A stretch of 64,000 bases of DNA from Cephalopachus bancanus (Eukaryota > Chordata > Mammalia > Primates > Tarsiidae), in NCBI GenBank assembly GCA_027257055.1, contig JAPVLO010000122.1, positions 2,604,001 through 2,668,000 of the forward strand. Direction: 5' to 3'. Made by a program: the position numbers and the translations under genes. The notes below the pieces were generated by a model that was not told the origin of the DNA, did no database searches, and saw only the letters and a list, made by a program, of their open reading frames with translations. Positions within the stretch are counted from its first letter, which is position 1. Each line of letters begins with the position of its first letter. This document shows, piece by piece, positions 38,301-47,202 of this stretch.

Positions 38301-41300
38301 GGTCTCACCAAGTTGCCCAGGCTGGTGTTGAACCTCTCTGGGCTCAGATAACCCTTGTGCCTCCACCTCCCACAGTGCTGAGATTACAGGCAGGAGCCAC
38401 CACACGCAGCTAAAAAGAATTATTTTTGAATTTTGTTGATGGTGTAAGTCTTGAATGGAACTCCCAAATGATCACAAAGTTTTGGAGTATTTCAAGAATA
38501 TTGACAAAGCAGATTCAACCTTTTGTTTGAAAAACATATCGCATTTTGAAATAGAGCAGAAAAAATGAGTCGTAGGAGTAGAAAGTCATATTTCTGTATT
38601 ATAATGTTTTCCTCTGGTTCCCAAATCAGTATTAATTTACCAGTCTTTTTGTGAAATCGCATAAAAATCAGGCAGATGTTTATGACCTGCATTATATGCA
38701 CATATATATCTTGATTATGTATATCAATCTGTATGTGTATACTCACACTCATTTGTTATCTAAAAGTGGCCTTTACTGAATGCTGTCCTAAGTTAAATGA
38801 CTCAAACTACTGTGTTAAATACATACCTTCTTTCTTCCTATATCCAAAAGGAGTTGTCATAAGCAAAAGTTAAAATTATTACAGAATAATGAAAACATAT
38901 TAATGTTACCATCTGACTCTAAGTATAACTGATTTTTCTTTTTTCACAGAATCTTTTAAAGTGACTTTGTTTTCTCTTAGTATGCATTTAAAACTTATCA
39001 AATTAACCAATTTTTTTGGTCACTTTTAAAGCCACATAACTCATCAGAATGACTTGCAAGTCTGTCCACATTTTGTGGGACATGGAATAGGATCTTACTT
39101 TCATGGACATCCAGAAATTTGGCATCATGGTAAGAAAGTTCACTTGGAAACTGTTTCTTGAGTGGGATCAGCATATGGCAGTTTTGCTCCTGAAACTCTC
39201 TTCTGACTTTAAATCCACATTATCAACTATGTGTGTGTGTGGCGGGGGGGGGGTGAGTCTACTTAATTTTAACCAGGACATTACTATGTTACTAGATTAG
39301 ACTCCAGCAGTTTCAAACCCAAAATAAGGGGTTTATTTTGCTCTTTGTCTTCTCCTGAAGGGCATGGCTGGAAGGCACAAGGGATATATGTCTAGAAAAA
39401 GTTACTGAAAACGCCACTGCATCAATGTCCCAGCAGTGTGCACATATGACTGTTTTCTGTTTTTCTTTTTTTACCCCCTTTTCTAACCGCTGACTGTTGT
39501 GGTTAAACTTCATTACATCCTGCACAGCGTTGACAGCAGATGTATTTAGCAGCATGTACTCTTTAGTGATTTCTAAATTATGCCCACCCTTGTGTTCCTT
39601 CCCCAGAATCTCCTGTTTTTTTACAGCCTGGGTGTGCGCCCTGTAGTGAGAAGGCAGGGCTAGGCCCAAAGGGGTGGGAGGATTTGGGTTAAGGTAGGAA
39701 GCAGCCCTATTGAGCACCCTCAAGGGGGGATGCGCATCTGGACCGGGACCAAAGAAAGGTTGGTCCAGGGGCCTTGACCTGCACTCAGGTGGCATTGGTC
39801 CATGGAAAAATTACTGCTTGGTACTCTAGATGATCTCTGGAAACCTGGTCAGAACCCCTTTCAGGCCAAAGAGCCCCCATGAGGCAGCTCAGTACCGGTG
39901 CAGGTGAGAGTGCAGAAAGGAGTTGTCTTTGCTGTGCCTTACTCAGTGCCAATGCCTGGAGTTAAATGATCTGAAGTCAGGGCCACCCCTGCCTGCTCCA
40001 ACCTGCACCAAAGGAAGCTGCACTCCCTGTGTTTCCTTTCACAAGACCCCTTTCTCTTTGGGGTAGGGGTGTGGGCAAGGTCCAGGACCCAATGAGGCCA
40101 GGAGACCTAGCAGCAGGTAGCCTGGGGAGATTGGGTGGGGCGAGGAGGCCTGACATGTGTCTAAAACACCCACGCTTTGGCAAACTCTTCTGGGGGAGCC
40201 TTGACCCAGAGCACAGACAATGCAAAGACCAGGAGCCCTGCGTTTAACTCCTGGTCACTACCCAGGACTCTCAAAGCGCAACCCTTCTTCTCTAACAGAA
40301 AAGAAACAAAATGATAGTTTGTAAAAGGGGCCTGACGCCCCTACTTCTGTTTCTCTCTGCCTTTCTGTCCTATTCTCATCCTCTTCCCCACGTTTTTTGT
40401 TTTGCAGCAAATGACAACGATCTACCCATGGAGGAGGGCATGGCATTCACTATAGGTAAACGCTGGAGCCCTCTTCGGAGTGCCACGCTCCTGGATAGAA
40501 GCTGCCGTGCTGGCCTAGGCCAAGCAGTCCCGCAGTCCTGTGAAGGACTAATAAAGCCAAACAGCATAATGAAATAATTCAAATGCATAGTAAATCTGAT
40601 TAAATAATATCCTCGAGTCCCATCTTCCTAAATCAGATACTTACCGACACATTTAGGAGAAGGCAACCATCCAACCTCTAATTCTGTTACCAGCATAATG
40701 TGGTGTTTGGTTTTTTTGTTTTGTTTTTTTCATTAACACCGAGTAACTAGAGGCGATTATGTTCCTTGCTCCCTGTCAGCAAGTGGCATGTGCTATCTGG
40801 TGGCCCATTCCTGGCTGATCATGTGATTGGTGTCACCTCCAAATTTCAATCACCTAGGGCCATAAAGGCATCACATTTCTGACTGTGGGACTTAATGGGG
40901 AAGCAATTAGAGTGAAATAAGAAAATTATTATTTGCTGATTAATGAACATTTTGAGCATGTTTTAAAAATTCAAATATTTTTTTAAAACTGACTGATATT
41001 TATAAGAGGGACTGGTGTTTGGGTGGTTATTATCCACAGGGTCCTAATTAAGTCTTGATTAAAATGCCCTTCTTTCTCTAAAAAATTACGAACGAGGCAA
41101 CTTCATACATTTTTGAATGCATAGCGTTTCCTCTTCCTACTGTTTAGTTTGTAGTCTACTATGTAAGCAACATCAATTATCAGCCCTTGCAAGACGACAA
41201 CATGAGCCTGTGGGGAAAGCACTTGAGGGGAGGGGGAGAACCTTCTTATTCTCTTTTTTGATAATCAGCAGAAACAATGTTTGACAAGAATCTGATGAGG

Positions 41301-41608
41301 TCACTGCAGTAAATATTTTCCCTCTTACAGAGCCAATCATCACCGAGGGATCCCCCGAATTTAAAGTCCTGGAGGATGCGTGGACTGTGGTCTCCCTGGA
41401 CAATCAAAGGTGTTTGCTTTCTGCCCTGTTGCTTTCAGTTGTGCGGGAGGGGAAGATTGTCCGACGGCGCTAGAGCTCGCGGCCGGGCAGGCGCTTGTGC
41501 GTCCTGACTTCCGCGGTGTTGTGTTGCAGGTCTGCCCAGTTCGAGCACACAGTTCTCATCACGTCGGGGGGCGCGCAGATCCTGACCAAACTGCCCCATG
41601 AGGCCTGA
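23211..41608 (+). CDS. METAP1D: METAP1D, mitochondrial methionine aminopeptidase type 1D (exons 2-10; exon 1 outside window)
   Basis: Metalloprotease of family M24A that removes the initiator methionine from proteins in the mitochondrion. Nine exons join in frame: 23211-23368, 25379-25528, 26923-27071, 27648-27690, 31313-31476, 39032-39129, 40408-40455, 41331-41409 and 41530-41608. They give 321 residues, matching residues 15-335 of the human 335-aa protein as I remember it. The first split codon (G|GT) needs one base from exon 1, to the left of the window. In human numbering the pita-bread-fold ligands are all present: D178 (NIDVT), D189 (HGDTSE), H252 (GHGIG), E284 (FTIEP) and E315 (QFEHT), plus active-site H161 (CHGIPD) and H259 (FHGHP). 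All introns are GT/AG. The N-terminal part lies in the transit-peptide region and is rich in R, S and Q. No frameshift or stop is seen. The gene ends about 5.3 kb before the DLX1 start codon. Confidence 0.97.
23369..25378 (+). other. METAP1D: METAP1D intron 2
   Basis: AT-rich unique sequence, 2.0 kb. It includes a short alternating TA/TG run near 23905-23930. I see no repeat family or exon. Confidence 0.8.
25379..25528 (+). CDS. METAP1D: METAP1D exon 3
   Basis: The acceptor TTTTTCCTCAAG has a strong pyrimidine tract and the donor is AAG|GTGGTG. The 50 codons run from [18 protein letters not shown] to LLLAGKSLK. This is the start of the catalytic fold. Both boundaries are phase 0. Confidence 0.95.
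25529..26922 (+). other. METAP1D: METAP1D intron 3
   Basis: AT-rich unique sequence, 1.4 kb, with a T run at about 26287-26306. I see no gene or clear repeat. Confidence 0.8.
26923..27071 (+). CDS. METAP1D: METAP1D exon 4
   Basis: The acceptor is TTAATATTTCAG and the donor is AG|GTATTC. The exon encodes [18 protein letters not shown] through [11 protein letters not shown]. It contains active-site H161 (CHGIP) and the [13 protein letters not shown] substrate-pocket motif of type 1 methionine aminopeptidases. It ends in phase 2. Confidence 0.96.
27072..27647 (+). other. METAP1D: METAP1D intron 4
   Basis: AT-rich, 576 bp, ending in a T-rich polypyrimidine tract before exon 5. Nothing else is recognised. 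Confidence 0.8.
27648..27690 (+). CDS. METAP1D: METAP1D exon 5 (43-bp microexon-like)
   Basis: The acceptor is TTCTGTTTTAG and the donor is ACA|GTGAGT. The exon encodes only [14 protein letters not shown], but this includes metal ligand D178. The short length is kept because the frame joins exactly on both sides: a split Ser before and phase 0 after. Confidence 0.94.
29337..29630 (-). mobile_element. Alu SINE, full-length, young-looking
   Basis: Antisense Alu with a perfect 18-bp target duplication, TGCATTTTATAATTGTTT (29319-29336 and 29631-29648). Dominant subfamily. Confidence 0.95.
30120..30290 (+). mobile_element. MIR SINE fragment
   Basis: GAATCCACCTCTGTATTCTG, then CAAGTAACTTGTCCATGCCT and CAGTTTCCTGAATTAAAAAG in MIR order. 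Confidence 0.6.
31313..31476 (+). CDS. METAP1D: METAP1D exon 6
   Basis: The acceptor is CTGTGTTTAG and the donor is CAG|GTAAGC. The exon encodes [18 protein letters not shown] through [10 protein letters not shown] and contains metal ligand D189. Position 183 is F where I recall Y in human. It ends in phase 2 within a Ser codon. Confidence 0.96.
32800..35000. promoter_or_regulatory. Candidate distal DLX enhancer zone in METAP1D intron 6
   Basis: Lies 12-14 kb upstream of DLX1 in the 7 kb Alu-free stretch. It contains GGTAATTATCC (about 32832), GAATAATTAGCTC (about 33339) and AAATTACAATTACAC (about 34824). A known mouse upstream element (URE2) sits about 12 kb 5' of Dlx1. The match is by position and motif style only. 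Confidence 0.3.
36070..36190 (+). mobile_element. L1 3' tail fragment
   Basis: ATGAACATGCACATGTACCC followed by an A-rich tail is the usual end of L1 elements. Confidence 0.55.
36663..36946 (+). mobile_element. Alu SINE, full-length dimer
   Basis: Begins GCCGGGTTCGGTGGCTCAGC and ends in A17. Target duplication AAAAGAAAGTA. The box reads CAGGTTCGAGACCTG, a paired change from the CGGG/CCCG stem of its relatives. Confidence 0.94.
37365..37654 (-). mobile_element. Alu SINE, full-length, without a direct-repeat target site
   Basis: Antisense Alu bounded by AAGATACCTTT on the left and AAAGGTATCTT on the right. These are inverted, not direct, copies of each other. Confidence 0.92.
38111..38410 (-). 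mobile_element. Alu SINE, full-length, older
   Basis: Antisense AluJ-like copy with TAAAAAG flanks. It is the last Alu in the window; none follows in 25.6 kb. Confidence 0.9.
39032..39129 (+). CDS. METAP1D: METAP1D exon 7
   Basis: The acceptor is CACTTTTAAAG and the donor is ATG|GTAAGA. The exon encodes [20 protein letters not shown], then [12 protein letters not shown]. It carries metal ligand H252 and substrate-binding H259. Human has NGF where this copy has NDL at 241-243, by my recollection of the human sequence. Confidence 0.96.
39130..40407 (+). other. METAP1D: METAP1D intron 7
   Basis: 1.3 kb that becomes markedly more GC-rich after about 39600. A (TG)n-G10 run lies at 39228-39253. 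No SINE is seen and no exon is recognised. Confidence 0.75.
39228..39253. repeat. (TG)n followed by a G10 run
   Basis: TGTGTGTGTGTGGC followed by ten G, in METAP1D intron 7. Confidence 0.9.
40408..40455 (+). CDS. METAP1D: METAP1D exon 8 (48 bp)
   Basis: The acceptor is TTGTTTTGCAG and the donor is ATAG|GTAAAC. The exon encodes [15 protein letters not shown]. The codon of metal-ligand E284 is split G|AG across intron 8, so both splice sites must be exact for activity. Confidence 0.95.
   Translation, partial: QMTTIYPWRRAWHSL
40456..41330 (+). other. METAP1D: METAP1D intron 8
   Basis: 875 bp. Its middle (about 40740-41110) is a candidate regulatory block, listed separately. No other feature is seen. 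Confidence 0.75.
40740..41110. promoter_or_regulatory. Candidate regulatory block in METAP1D intron 8
   Basis: Repeat-free AT-rich stretch with GCAATTAGAG, TGATTAATG, CCTAATTAAG and other ATTA cores, plus GGTGTCAC and GTCACCTCC boxes. It lies about 6 kb upstream of DLX1. The style resembles the other DLX-flanking blocks. Weak support. Confidence 0.3.
41331..41409 (+). CDS. METAP1D: METAP1D exon 9
   Basis: The acceptor is CCCTCTTACAG and the donor is AAAG|GTGTTT. The exon encodes [20 protein letters not shown] then SLDNQ, the C-terminal beta strands leading to the last metal ligand. The following intron is only 120 bp. Confidence 0.95.
41530..41608 (+). CDS. METAP1D: METAP1D exon 10 (terminal coding exon)
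   Basis: The acceptor is GTGTTGTGTTGCAG. The exon encodes [20 protein letters not shown], then LPHEA and a TGA stop at 41606-41608. It contains metal ligand E315 (QFEHT). The C-terminal LPHEA is as in human. Confidence 0.96.
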
Positions 41609-41975
41609 GGAGCGGCCGGAAGGGCTTGGGGCTGGGCTCCTTTTTTTTCTAAATCGCTGAAATCCAACTGGAGAACTTTTAGAAGAAGTGGGGGAATGAC
41701 AAGTCGCTCGGAAATTTATCTAGCACCTATTCGCGTGTTGGAAAAACGCGGTGGGGACTGGGAGCCGTGGGAGACTCGGATCTGCAGCCCTGCCCGAGCC
41801 TTGCGGCTTCGGAAAAGCAGACCCTGGCCCCGAGCTCGGTTTCCCAGCGCGGGAGGCGCATCTGGAGGCCAATGGAGGCGCCCTCGTTTGGGAGACAAAT
41901 TTCAAGACAAGCGCGATCTTCTCCTTCCCTTGTCCTGACTGACTGCCCGAGTAAAAACCCTCTTAAATCCATGGT
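41609..41975 (+). other. METAP1D: METAP1D 3' untranslated region with candidate poly(A) signal
   Basis: No AATAAA is seen after the stop. The variant AGTAAA at 41950-41955 is followed, about 20 bp on, by a T/G-rich stretch (TGGTGTCTGCTCCTTGCG), the usual layout of a cleavage site. The end is therefore placed near 41975 by inference. RNA could end further downstream. Confidence 0.4.
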
Positions 41976-44690
41976 GTCTGCTCCTTGCGTCTCTGACAGT
42001 TACAAAGGGAAGAGGGTGGGTGGTTGGTGTTTGAGTGAACTTTTTACACGCGTGCGCCCCCCCAAAAAACAAAACAACAAAAAAACCCCGAACCTTTTTG
42101 CTGAGATTTTTTTTTGTTAATTTTTTTTAACCTCTTGTGTGTCCCACACTGGCCGGCCCCGAGGGCACGCGCATAGGCCAGCACCTGCCCCCTCCCCCAG
42201 CCCTTGCGTTTCGTTCCCTTCGTCCGGCTTAAGATGAAAAGATCAGCCCGCGGACAGAGGCGTTGATTGCATGCATTTCTTTGGCTGTGGTCCCTGGGCC
42301 TGGCCCTTCTGCAGGGTTTCATCAATCTAGAAACTCGGCTTTTCTGGGCCCCCGCAGCCTCCCTCCCCCGCGCGCATCTGCCCTCCGCCACCGTCCCAAA
42401 GGTTAAGTTTGAGACTCTCCCGCCACCCCACCCGACTCACGCACGCTGGACCGTGCGTCGCCCTAGGAATTCGAGCCTCGGTTCCCCGCGCCCGGGTGTG
42501 GTCGGTGTCGCGGGTTAGCGGCCCGTCGAGTCCCTGCGCTGATCTCTCCCAGACCGACCCTCTTCTGCCCCGCGCGCGGGCTGCGGGGGTCTGGTGCTCT
42601 GGAGACCCAGCGGACCCCAGCGAGGAGACTGGGGCGTGCTGGAAAGCAAGGGCCTGTTTGGGCGGGACTGGCGCGGGCAGGTTCAACTCGGGTTCGGCCA
42701 GCAGCTCCCGCCCGCTTCAGGAGCAGGAGTCCAGGGCTCCACAGTCTGCGTCTGCCGAGGCCCCCTCCCGTCCAGGGCACCCTGTCCCTCGCACTCGCTC
42801 TCCAGGACCCGGCCACACCTGGGCTCCGGCTGGGAGGAGTGGGGCCCTTGGCAGACCAGAAAGAAAGCCATTCCCCCTCTGGTGAGGGCTTTAGGAACAA
42901 GTCCATTGAGGGTGCCCAGACGGTCAGTGATTGTGCTAATTCTTGTTTCTACCGAAGCGGGTTTTTCAAAGATGATACCCCTTAAATACAACCGGGGCAA
43001 GCGGGAGCGCCAAGGAAATGTTGGCACCTGCAGTCGCCACGACAGGTGGCGTCGGCGACGGGCACCAGGGAGTGGGCTCTGTTTCGACACTCGTCGTGGT
43101 GGGGAAGGAGATGGGAGACTGAGGCCGAGCTGGCTCGGAAGTGTGAAGAATTCCAGCTTTGCCCTGAACGCGAGGTCCTCTCGGTTGTCCCCCTAACCCC
43201 TCCAGCTCGGCTTCTCTGCGTCCAGGACGTAGACTTTTGGATACAGGTAATTCTAGTGGGCCTGAGAGCTGGAAAAGACCCCGGGAGGGGTTGAGGATTT
43301 AAAAGTGAATGAAAAAACTTTTGGTGTGCTTGGGAGTCGGCCAGGCAGAGGCCCAGAGACTGAGGCTGCTGCCCCGAAAAACCTGATTTCCCTCAAGAGG
43401 AACCGCGCCCAGCTGGCCTTGGGAGCGGTTTGCCGGAAAATGACTTCAAGCGGGTTGCGACCATTAGCGTTGCTCTTATTTACGAATCAGTTTACTCCGA
43501 GGTTCCCCAAGGATAGTTTTATTAGGACCACAGGACTTTACCCACCACTGGGGAAACACGCTGCTTGTGCAGCAATTATTTCGAGGTGTAGGTATTTGTG
43601 GGACGGGTTTATAATCCCATTTATTAGAGCGACTAACCTAAAGATACAGACATATAGATATATACTGCCAACGCTGCAGCTCCCTAGGAATCAAACTTGA
43701 ATGAGAACGAACTGCGTTTAACATGCTTTGAAGTTGAGATTAGGAAGTAGATGTTAAAATGCCTCGTCCACGCCTCCCTGTCCCTCTGCCAGCTGAACTG
43801 GCCCCAAACCTCGCCCAGCCCCGCCGGGATTCCGGCCAAGTATGGGTCCGGCTAACACCACCCGGGCTGTCCCGTCCTGGGGTGACTTCAGTAGGTCCTA
43901 CTTGCAATCTGGGACCCTCAGGACAAATGGAAGAGTGCTGTTCTCTCTCAGAGTGGGGGCAGGCAAAAAATGAAGCGAACCGGCGTTTCAGGACAGGTGT
44001 CGCCTTAAGGTAGGGGTGGGAGGGATCCCCCCTGAGCTCACAGCGTGAGCTCGTGCGAAGATCCCACACTGAGAAGCTACCTAAGTCCAGGCGGCTTGGC
44101 GCTCGAGGGCCCCAATCAGCCTCCCTCCCCAGGCCCACTTTTTTGAGCTAAGAAATAATTCCGGAGTGTAGATATCCTTCGCCCTCACACAATTCACTTC
44201 TAAATCAAACACGGTTCTGAAATCGTATCCCGAGGGGGCGCGTGCCGGATTTTTGTTCCCAAGAGCCCGCCAAGTCCCCTGCGCCGCCAAAGCCTTTGAT
44301 CTCCCTGCAGATGCGGAGGAACAGAGCGCCCAGGAGGCTGCCGCGACGTGCGGCCGTCTCTCGCGTTCCCCCATCTTGCAGTCCTCTGTCCCTGGGCGGC
44401 CCGGCCGTCGGGTTTCCTCAAGCCTTGCCCTGAGCTCCGGGAGTCACCAATTCCGCTTTCCCCGGTCCCAATCCCGACCCGGCGCCCGCCGCGCTGATCA
44501 CTTACTTGGGCAGGGCCCTCGAGGTGCGCGCGAGAGACCCGGGGCCCGGGCGGCATCCGAGCGGCTGTGCTGGGCGCACGGCGCGGCACTCCACACCCCA
44601 AAACAGGCTCTAGGAAAGAGCAATTACAACCACAAGTGCGACACGGAAATCAGGACGAGCCCAGCGGCTCCAGGAGTTGTCTGGTGGTGG
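41976..44690. other. METAP1D-DLX1 interval, GC-rich part
   Basis: CpG-rich DNA (strongest about 42330-43330 and 44230-44600), with no gene and no interspersed repeat recognised. A less GC-rich stretch at 43440-43700, with ATTA and TTTATTAG motifs, might be regulatory. Confidence 0.55.
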
Positions 44691-44899
44691 AGTCATTAGC
44701 TGGTTGTTGCTACAAAGCCTCACCGTGTGGTTCGGTGATTAAGGAAAAAAAAAATCTTTTAAACGTTGGCAAACCCGTTATTGGTTTGGAATGTTGCTAT
44801 TTTTTTTCGCTTTTGTTTTTCTTTTTTGCTCCAACCACGCTGCCTGAAATCTTTCTGCCCCCAGCATCGCGCCCTTAAACCAAAGGAGAGGAATTCTGC

Positions 44900-45400
44900 G
44901 GGCAGCAGCAGCAGCGACAGAAGTTAAAAAAGAGAGAAACCTCCTCTACTAATATCTGTAACGACAGCACCGATGTAATTTGTTTTGAATGTTCATTTTT
45001 ATTGATGTTCCCTCTGCCAAAATGTGCTTGATTACAGAGGTTTGTCCTGTGATCACTGCACACTCCAGACAGGGGAAGGTGCAGCGATGAAGGTTCAGCT
45101 CAGGCCAGATCAAATCCCGGGCTGTTTAACGCTGAAAGGCTGCATGTTGCTATTAGTGTTAAATATATGGCTAATTATGCGTATGAAAATTAAACATCAG
45201 TGTTATGCTAATGGGACGCCTTCAGCTGCGGATCTGAGCACTTGAGACTACCATTTAATCAAATGAATCAGTAACTAATACATCTGCACGTGTGAACTTT
45301 CACAAGCTCATTTCCCCGTTCCCGTCACACCGCTAAATTATGAAAGAAATAATTACCAACACTTTCTAATTACCTAACAAAGTAATCTGGGATTCACCGT
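44900..45400. promoter_or_regulatory. Candidate DLX1 upstream regulatory block
   Basis: AT-rich, repeat-free block about 1.5 kb upstream of the DLX1 start codon. It is dense in homeodomain cores (GCTAATTATGC near 45170, AATAATTACC near 45350, CTAATTACC near 45367) and ends sharply at a CpG island. It looks like a conserved noncoding element, but the conservation is inferred, not measured. Confidence 0.45.
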
Positions 45401-46620
45401 GGGGCTGTGGGGATGGGGAACCTACGTCCCCTAGCAGCCAGGGTGGTGCGCGCACGCGGCGAGGGGCTTGCAGTGGCGCTGGGGTGGGGGCTTTTGTGCG
45501 CTTTTCTGTATCTGGCACCCCGGAAGACGGAAGGCGCGGTGGCAGCTCTTGTCGACACCAGCCCTGCCCTCCAAGCCCGGTGGCGCCCGCTTTGGCCGCG
45601 GGAGGTGAGGAAGACCCTGGGCGGTCCTGAGAGACCTATCTACACAGACAGGCGAGCCTACCGCAGGCCCGGTTTGGCTGCGGGTCTCGGTGTCCCCCAG
45701 GGACTCCCAAACTCCGGTACTCTCATAGACCCCGGGAGGCCGGAAAATGACCACCTGGCGGCCGCGACTCAGGCAGAACTGAGCCCTGCTGGCCTCTCGG
45801 CTCCACGCTGAGCTGCGCCCTCGGGGCGAGTGAGCCCGGGGCGCACCGTGCAGGGGGAGCGGAGGGGGGAGGGGGAGGCGGAGGAAGATTGGGAGGGAAA
45901 GAGGATGTGTGTGTTGGGGGAGGGGGCGGTGCGGCCGCCTTTCCTGGGAGGAGAAGCGCGGGTTCCTGGCTCTCCACGCGCACTGCTTTAATCAGACCGG
46001 TGCAGCCTCGAGCTGGAGTGGCCAGCTGGGCCTGGAGCAATGCGAGCGGGCCCCGGGGAGCGGCGGTGGCGGCGGCGCGGCGGCCGAGTGAGTGAGTTCG
46101 CCCCGCAGGGCCCCCAAGTCCCGGCCCCAGGGATGCGGCACGGCGGACCCGGGCCAGGGAGGCGCGGCCGGGAGGGCGCTGCGCTGGGCACTCGGCCCTC
46201 GGGAGGACCTCTGTCTGCGGGCCGCCTCGTGCGCCCCCCAGTGCGCGACTCCGCTCTCCGGAGGCCGCGGCCGGGCTGCCCCGAGCCGTCCTCGCTCTGC
46301 GCTGGCCCGGGGGCGGCGACGAGGAGCAGACCCCGGTCCCTGGCTTTAGGGGCGGGTGAAGGGTGGGGACAGTCGAGGGAGGGCGGCGGCGCCGAGCCGC
46401 CGGTTGGTTTCTGGGGAGGAAAGCGCACGAGGGAGGCGGGAGGTTGACGAGCCGCGGGCCGCCGAGGTCCCCGCGCGGAAGCCGCGGCCCATTGTGCGCC
46501 CCGCCCCGCGCGCTCTGTTGCAGAGGAGCCCCGGCCGGGAAGTGTGGATGCGCCTCTCCCGAGGCCGGGCCGCCGCGCCCGCTCTAGTCCAGCGGAGCCC
46601 GAGCGCCTCGGACCAATCCC
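45400..46620. promoter_or_regulatory. DLX1: DLX1 upstream CpG island
   Basis: Dense CpG and GC-rich sequence ending just before the CCAAT/TATA-like promoter. Such islands are typical at developmental homeobox genes. No coding exon is recognised in it. Confidence 0.7.
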
Positions 46621-46760
46621 CAGTGATTATGCAAGACAGCGGACCAATCAGCTCCGCCAGCTCATGAATATTTATGACCTTGGCTGAGTCAAAGCTTTGA
46701 ACCGAGTTTGGGGAGCTCGGCAGCATCATGCTTAGACTTTTCAAAGAGACAAACTCCATT
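46600..46760 (+). promoter_or_regulatory. DLX1: DLX1 core promoter region
   Basis: Two CCAAT boxes (46613-46617 and 46644-46648) lie 31 bp apart, followed by an AT-rich TATA-like AATATTTATG at 46667-46676, just past a CpG island. The spacing suggests transcription starts near 46700, leaving a 5' UTR of about 190 bases. This is inferred from motif layout only. Confidence 0.6.
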
Positions 46761-46889
46761 TTCTTATGAATGGAAAGTGAAAACCCCTGTTCCGCTTAAA
46801 TTGGGTACCTTCCTGTCCTGAGAAACATAGAGACCCCCAAAAGGGAAGCAGAGGAGAGAAAGTCCCACACCCAGACCCCGCGAGAAGAG

Positions 46890-47202
46890 ATGACCATGAC
46901 CACCATGCCAGAAAGTCTCAACAGCCCCGTGTCGGGCAAGGCGGTGTTTATGGAGTTTGGGCCGCCCAACCAGCAAATGTCTCCTTCTCCCATGTCCCAC
47001 GGGCACTACTCCATGCACTGTTTACACTCGGCGGGCCATTCGCAGCCCGACGGCGCCTACAGCTCAGCCTCGTCCTTCTCCCGACCGCTGGGCTACCCCT
47101 ACGTCAACTCGGTCAGCAGCCACGCATCCAGCCCCTACATCAGTTCGGTGCAGTCCTACCCGGGCAGCGCCAGCCTCGCCCAGAGCCGCCTGGAGGACCC
47201 AG
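46890..47202 (+). CDS. DLX1: DLX1 coding exon 1
   Basis: ATG at 46890; donor CCAG|GTACGT. The exon encodes residues 1-104: the Ser/Pro/Tyr-rich N-terminal activation region ([20 protein letters not shown]) and the conserved [20 protein letters not shown] stretch. The second and third in-frame ATGs (residues 3 and 6) follow at once. Confidence 0.97.

Larger units (their letters stand above)
31477..39031 (+). other. METAP1D: METAP1D intron 6
   Basis: The largest complete intron, 7.6 kb. Its first 5.2 kb has no Alu and contains conserved-looking AT-rich blocks. The last third carries an L1 tail and three Alus. See the separate entries. Confidence 0.8.

Noticed and set aside
42409..43196. Several open frames of 130-200 codons upstream of DLX1
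   Set aside because: They overlap one another on both strands in a CpG island and show no recognisable protein.
45407..46447. Open frames of 134-146 codons in the DLX1 upstream island
   Set aside because: They compete on both strands with low-complexity Arg/Pro/Gly composition and no splice support.
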